Source: Paragonimus westermani (taxonomy: Eukaryota; Platyhelminthes; Trematoda; Plagiorchiida; Troglotrematidae). Taken from it: DNA of 64,000 nucleotides. The stretch covers positions 2,538 to 66,537 of the forward strand of contig QNGE01003278.1 of assembly GCA_008508345.1 (NCBI GenBank). Direction: 5' to 3'. A program made the translations under genes and the position numbers. This document shows, in pieces, positions 59,641 to 64,000 of the stretch (position 1 is the first letter of the stretch; every line of letters starts with the position of its first letter). The notes under the pieces are model-generated. The model saw only the letters and a program-made list of their open reading frames with translations, had not been told where the DNA came from and searched no databases.

Positions 59641-61400
59641 ATAGTCTAGAGGTCATGCGGCTCAAGCCATTAGCGAAGCCAGTATCGGGATTGCTTTGAG
59701 CAATACGCACAGAAGACAGTAATTGAGTGGATACCCGTCAATAGCCGTCTTTGTGCTGTAAGATCTGAAAACACGGGTAGACCATCCAGAGGCGCCCATC
59801 ACAACCTATCTGTTCGTTGTTGCAGCACATGCCCCTGCAGACCGTAGTCTGGACACAAAGACTGCTTTTGTCACCAGCTCCTTAACCTTTTACACACCGC
59901 GCGGCGCACAGCCATCGTAGTTCTGCTTAGAGACTTGAACGTCCAAATAGGCGAACTAAGGATGATGGGTGTGGTTCACACTCTTACGGTACAAGTCGAA
60001 CAGACAACGGTGAACGTTTATCCCGGCTGTGAGCTGACAACAATGTTTCTGTAGAGCAATAAATTTTCAACGTTTCTGAGGTTAACGGGCCACCTGATAG
60101 CCTCCACTGCCAAATCAATCGTGGATTCACACTGACCAGATAGTCGTCAGATATCAATGGCGTCGCTGTTTCTAAGAATGTGTCAATCTAGGGCATCTGG
60201 GTGGATCCCTGATCATGTACTGTAGCATGTGTCCGGCTCATTCCGCATGCGCGGGAGGCCACTTCAAAGTCAAACACAAATTGATATACCTGGACTGGTA
60301 CGAACATAAACACCCTGCGCCTGTTACGGCACGTTTGCTACCAGTTTAAGACGCCCACTCGCCAGGTAACACTGAAGCACAATGGGCAAGCAGTACGCGT
60401 GGCAGTGCCTCGTGGGTGTTCAGCTTCCAACCAGTCACCTGAACTTTTTGACGCTAGCAGGAATATTCCATCCAGCAACGGAAGCAAGTAATAAGATAGA
60501 CAGGACTGGCAGACACAAAGCGCTGTCAAAATGGAATAGGGTATTGTCACCGGTAAATCTCGAAAGCTTTCACATCTCATCCGTGTAATGAGATTGGAAC
60601 GGAACGGTTTCCTGATTGGAGGTTCCGCCGATCAGAATTCGCGTACAAGCTGCTACAAGCGGAACTCTGATCGATCGGCACCAATAAACCAGGAACGTCG
60701 ATCAGGTGCGATATTGAATAGAAATGCTCCTCTAAAGAAAGGTTGTTATGCGCCCAATAAACTGGGATTGGTTAATGTCGCTCAACTATCTACTCTGAAT
60801 TTTTCGATTCGGTAGCCCAGTAAGTGACAATCTGAATGAGCAGCAAGCCAGTTGTGAGCGAGGTGATTTGGTGAGCCTATTCAAAACCCGCAACGACGCT
60901 TGGGAAACTGGGTTGAACACTTCTAACAGCAGTCCAACTGGCCACTCGCGACCTTCACGATACATTTGGGCTTTGTTCTTTGGTCCACTGACCTTTCTCC
61001 GCCGAGTGTATAATGTAACTGTAAGAACAGTCCTACTGTACGGTTGCGAAACCCGGTGGAGGAGGTTCATAGTGTTCGTCTGACCATCAGCATTAGCGAA
61101 GTATGGTGGGAATACTGTGTCAGCAACGAAATGTCGTCAGAAGGGATGGACACTGTCGATCCTTGAACATAGTGACTTCCTGGAACGAACCTGGTTTGGC
61201 CACATCTTATGACTTACTGCCTGCCATGCCGTGATATATTTGCAAATGGTGGGTTGAGCTGGAAGCAGCAGCCTGGTGGCCTGAATATGGTTTGGGTTCA
61301 GGGTATGAACGCACTGAGGATTGTTTCATCAGGGTGTTTCCGGTTTCCTGACTGGGGTCTAAAGGACAATGAACACTGTTGGCTGAGGATGTACTAAATG
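59641..61400 (+). pseudogene. RTE-like LINE with most of the RT deleted
   Basis: In shifting frames, about 59800-59880 reads LFVVAAHAPADRS and about 59930 LETWTSK (GDLNAQ-type strand). About 60070-60240 reads ATW, SWIHTDQIVV and YQWRRCF, the endonuclease segment with the W-x-x-D-I-D/H strand of APE-type LINEs. Then at about 60970-61050 it reads RVYNVTVRTVLLYGCETR, the start of the C-terminal domain of RTE/Jockey-like elements, and at about 61140-61390 WPHL (GHVL), FANGGLSWKQQPGG and FPDWGLKDNEHCWL. The catalytic RT core (motifs A-C) is not found between them. The order is right for one internally deleted element. Confidence 0.75.
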
Positions 61401-61618
61401 GTGAAGAGCATAAATTAATGGTGTTGTAATATTTTGTGTTATTTCTTTCATCCTTGAGTTTGTAATCGATTCACGTTTTACTTTTCAGCTGTCATACGTC
61501 AATTGTTATACGGATAAAGCTTATCACACGGGCCTCCTACTCCTTATGACTCAAGATTGATCGTTGTGCCGTCGAATCTGATTATTCATAACAATTTATT
61601 CGTCTAAACAATTACGTG
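61401..61618 (+). other. Leader region before the CsRn1-like gag; LTR not proven
   Basis: A TGTTGTAATATT word at about 61423 resembles LTR starts of this element class, but no second LTR is in the window to compare, and I see no convincing primer-binding site. Confidence 0.3.
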
Positions 61619-62178
61619 ATGGAACGGATCCTACGCCCTGAAGGTTTGACGTCGACCCCAACGCAATTAACGCTTCTAAACAACGGTTTTGTACGTTCAT
61701 TAATTTCTTGTCGTCTATTGACAGTCTCCATCCCAACAAATTGACTACGTTAATCAATTACATCTCGCCCTCGGTCTACGATCATATCTTCGAATGCGAT
61801 AGTTTTGACGATGCGGTCTGCACACTACGGGACCTATATGTGAAACCAAAGAATGAAGTATTCGCTCGTCATCCGTTAGCGACTTGTAGACAAGGTTGAC
61901 AGACGCTGGACCAATTTGCACAAAGATTGAGGTCGCTTGCGAAAGACTGTAACTTTGAAGTCACTAGTGCCGAGCAGAATCGAGACGATGCGATTCGAGA
62001 CGCTTTCATAAGTGGTCTACTGTCTAGCCAGATTCGGCAGAGATTGTTGGAACAAAGAGTGTTGAACTTTCAGGCCGCTTTCGATCAGGCCAGATCGCAT
62101 GAATTGGCGGAAAAACATTCTCAATTATACCAGGCCATTCCAACTAACACCTATGCGGAACTCGCTTACAAGCTTTGA
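61619..62178 (+). pseudogene. gag of a CsRn1-like Gypsy element
   Basis: An ATG at 61619 starts MERILRPEGL. After a frameshift come FLSSIDSLHPNKLTTLINYI, SPSVYDHIFECDSFDDA, LYVKPKNEVFARHPLATCRQ, a TGA, QTLDQFAQRLRSLAKDC, ENRDDAIRDAFISGL-like and IRQRLLEQRVLNF. This is the capsid-type Gag seen in the CsRn1 branch of Ty3/Gypsy. No zinc knuckle follows; the frame ends and protease begins at once, so the nucleocapsid part is deleted. Gag would form the particle in which the element RNA is copied. Confidence 0.8.
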
Positions 62179-63999
62179 CAGATACTGGCAGTTCTGAAAG
62201 TTATGTAGCGTCTGGCATAGTGTTGCAGAATGTCTGGAAGGTTCACAAATCTCGTAACAAGATAACAATGGCCTCCACCACTCTGTCAGGTGACACGCGA
62301 GGTCACGTCCGAACGTCGATCAGGAACAAAGATGCTGTGTATGAGAGTGAAGCTGTCAGTCCTACCGCGTTTATGTACAGACGTTCTTCTTGGTCACGAC
62401 TTTATTAGACCTCAAAAAAGTGTTGAAATTCCAAAACCACCATTTTCACTCTGTTCATTGACACCATCTCACACCGAACCTCCTCGTCTTCTTCAAAACC
62501 TGATGTGAAACTTCAAACCCATTGCAACAAAATCCAGAAGACACAGTCCAGCTGACGAAAAGTTGACACGCGATGAAACTCGACGTTTGCTCGCTGAAGG
62601 AGTTATCAAGCCTTCCTCCTCCCTTTGGGGAGCTCGAGTCTTGGTGGTCGCTAACGACGGGCACAAGAGAAGAATGGTAGTTGACTACAGCCAAACAATT
62701 AACAAATACACCCTCTTGGATGTCTATCCCCTCCCAAAAATCTAACAGATGATCGAACGCATCGCCACGTACGACACCTATAGCACTCTGGATCTGAAGA
62801 GTGCTTGTCATCACATTCCTATTCCAGAAGAAAAGCTTTTTACGGCTTTCGAGACATGCGGACGTTTGTGTCAGTTTTGTCGGATTCCGTTTGGCGCGAC
62901 GAATGGCGCTGCTTGCTTTCAACGGACTACTGACAACATAATAGCACGTGAACATCTTTGGTTACGTTGACAATATTACAATATGTGGAACCAACTCCGT
63001 TGAACATGACCTCAATCTTCGAAAGTTCCTAGGCGTGGCCAGAAAATATCGATTGACTTTCAATGAATCGAGGAGCATCATCGCCGCCAAACAACCCAAA
63101 CTTCCAGGGTACGAGTTATCTAAGAACAGTATTAAACCCGATCCTGATCGCCTGAAAACTCTGCAAGAATTAGCCCATCCCCTTAACTTGAATTCACAGC
63201 AACGAATAGTGGGATTATTCGCTCACTACTCATGGTGGATATCTCACTTCTCTGATAAAATCCACAAACTTGTGCATAAGAACACCTTCCACCCACCCAA
63301 TAAAGTCACAGAAGCCTTCGAAGCTCTGAAAGACCAGTTATGCAAAGCTGCCATTTCTACTATTCAGTACGATACCCCTTTGGTTGTCGAGACAGACGCC
63401 TCCGATGTGGCAATCGCAGCCACTCTGAATCAAAATGGTCGACCGGTAGCCTTCTTCTCGCGTAGTCAGTCGTCCAGTGAACGGCACCATTTCGCCGTAG
63501 AAAAGGAAGCGTATGCTGTCGTGGAATCCATACGTAAATGGAAACACTTTCTGCTTCGCAACCATTTTAAACTTGTTACTGATCAACGTTCCGTCGCCCT
63601 CATCTACGGCAATCAGCACAGAGGGAAGGTTAAGAACGATAAAATTGAACGTTGGAAACTGGAACTGTTGCCATTCAAGTTCGATGTTGTTTATCGACCT
63701 GTTAAAGATAAGTGAGCGGCAGATGCACTCCCATGTAATTGTTGCGGGGCTATAATGACAAATGTCGACTTGAAAGGACTACATGAATCGCTTTGTCATC
63801 CAGGCCTTTCTCGTTTGATGCACTTCGTCCACGCTAGAAACCTCCCCTTTTCTGTGAAAGATGCTCGAAACGTTGTTGCCAAATGTTCAGTATGCTGTGA
63901 AATCAAAACTCGTTTTTTCTTCAAAGCTCGAGGTGAGCTCATAAAAGCCACAGAACCATCCGAAAGACTGTCGATTGATTTTAAGGGTCCCCTTCCATC
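62160..63999 (+). pseudogene. pol of the CsRn1-like Gypsy element: protease, RT, RNase H, integrase start
   Basis: Protease: LTDTGSSESYV (catalytic DTG, about 62174) and VLLGHDF (about 62388). RT: AEGVIKPSSSLWGARVLVV, RMVVDYSQTINKYTLLDVYP, a TAA, STLDLKSACHHIPIP (motif A), QFCRIPFGATNGAACFQR (motif B); then after a frameshift NIFGYVDNITICG, where the second Asp of YVDD is Asn. Connection: IKPDPDRLKTL. RNase H: VVETDASDVAIAATLNQ and VEKEAYAVVESIRKWKHF. After a TGA at 63713 comes the H2C2 finger of integrase, LHESLCHPGLSRLMHFVHAR with CSVCCEIK, then the start of the core (SIDFKGPLPS) at the window edge. Stops, shifts and the YVDN change make this copy inactive. Confidence 0.88.
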
Positions 64000-64000
64000 A

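Noticed and set aside
62455..62955. 166-codon minus-strand frame
   Set aside because: It is antisense to the RT region of the CsRn1-like pol, which has clear motifs on the plus strand.
1..63999. CRISPR arrays, bacterial-type operons, rRNA genes
   Set aside because: No spaced direct-repeat arrays, no tight gene packing and no rDNA sequence were seen. Introns and retroelements show a eukaryotic genome.

Overview
The window looks like a flatworm genome, most likely a digenean fluke, and is mostly intron, intergenic DNA and decayed retroelements. The evidence is indirect: host exons are sparse with typical GT..AG borders, and the repeats are of kinds known to be rich in trematodes (CsRn1-type Gypsy, CR1-like and RTE-like LINEs, Penelope-like elements with a GIY-YIG end). 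The species cannot be named from the sequence. Two assembly gaps (26774-27342 and 49300-49998) are runs of N.

Host genes. At 4604-7017 (+) two exons join in phase 0 and encode a proline-rich protein segment with the motif LDSRIEML. I read this as the middle of a SET1/SETD1-type histone methyltransferase subunit of COMPASS; its SET domain is not in the window. At 53538-53612 (-) a 75-nt exon with good splice borders encodes the segment just after the P-loop of a PRL/PTP4A-type phosphatase. I could not find the other exons of either gene.

The most interesting region is 18951-23728, a nested pair of retroelements. The outer one is a short LTR element on the minus strand without pol genes. It has near-identical LTRs (TG..CA), a perfect 5-bp target duplication (ATGAC), a primer-binding site that reads like the CCA end of a serine tRNA, and a purine-rich tract. 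Inside its trinucleotide repeat (TAG/TTG) sits an R2-like LINE on the plus strand. This LINE carries two C2H2 fingers, a Myb-like region, reverse transcriptase, a CCHC knuckle and a PD-D type endonuclease. At its 5' end, directly against the microsatellite, is a 78-nt segment (19464-19541) that folds as an HDV-like self-cleaving ribozyme.

The rest by region: 1.46-1.70 kb (-) LINE RT scrap; 25.4-25.9 kb (+) and 39.4-39.8 kb (-) Penelope-like GIY-YIG remnants; 27.3-27.6 kb (-) Gypsy integrase cut by a gap; 28.6-28.9 kb possible Gypsy gag; 35.7-37.2 kb (+) decayed Gypsy pol; 40.9-42.0 kb a Gypsy element broken by an inversion; 46.6-48.4 kb Gypsy scraps on both strands; 42.6-51.2 kb copies of a dispersed repeat; 55.7-58.2 kb (+) CR1-like LINE; 59.7-61.4 kb (+) RTE-like LINE lacking most of its RT; 61.6 kb to the end (+) a CsRn1-like Gypsy element running out of the window. 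Long stretches between these show nothing I can name. All calls rest on reading translations and motifs by eye; no database search was possible.
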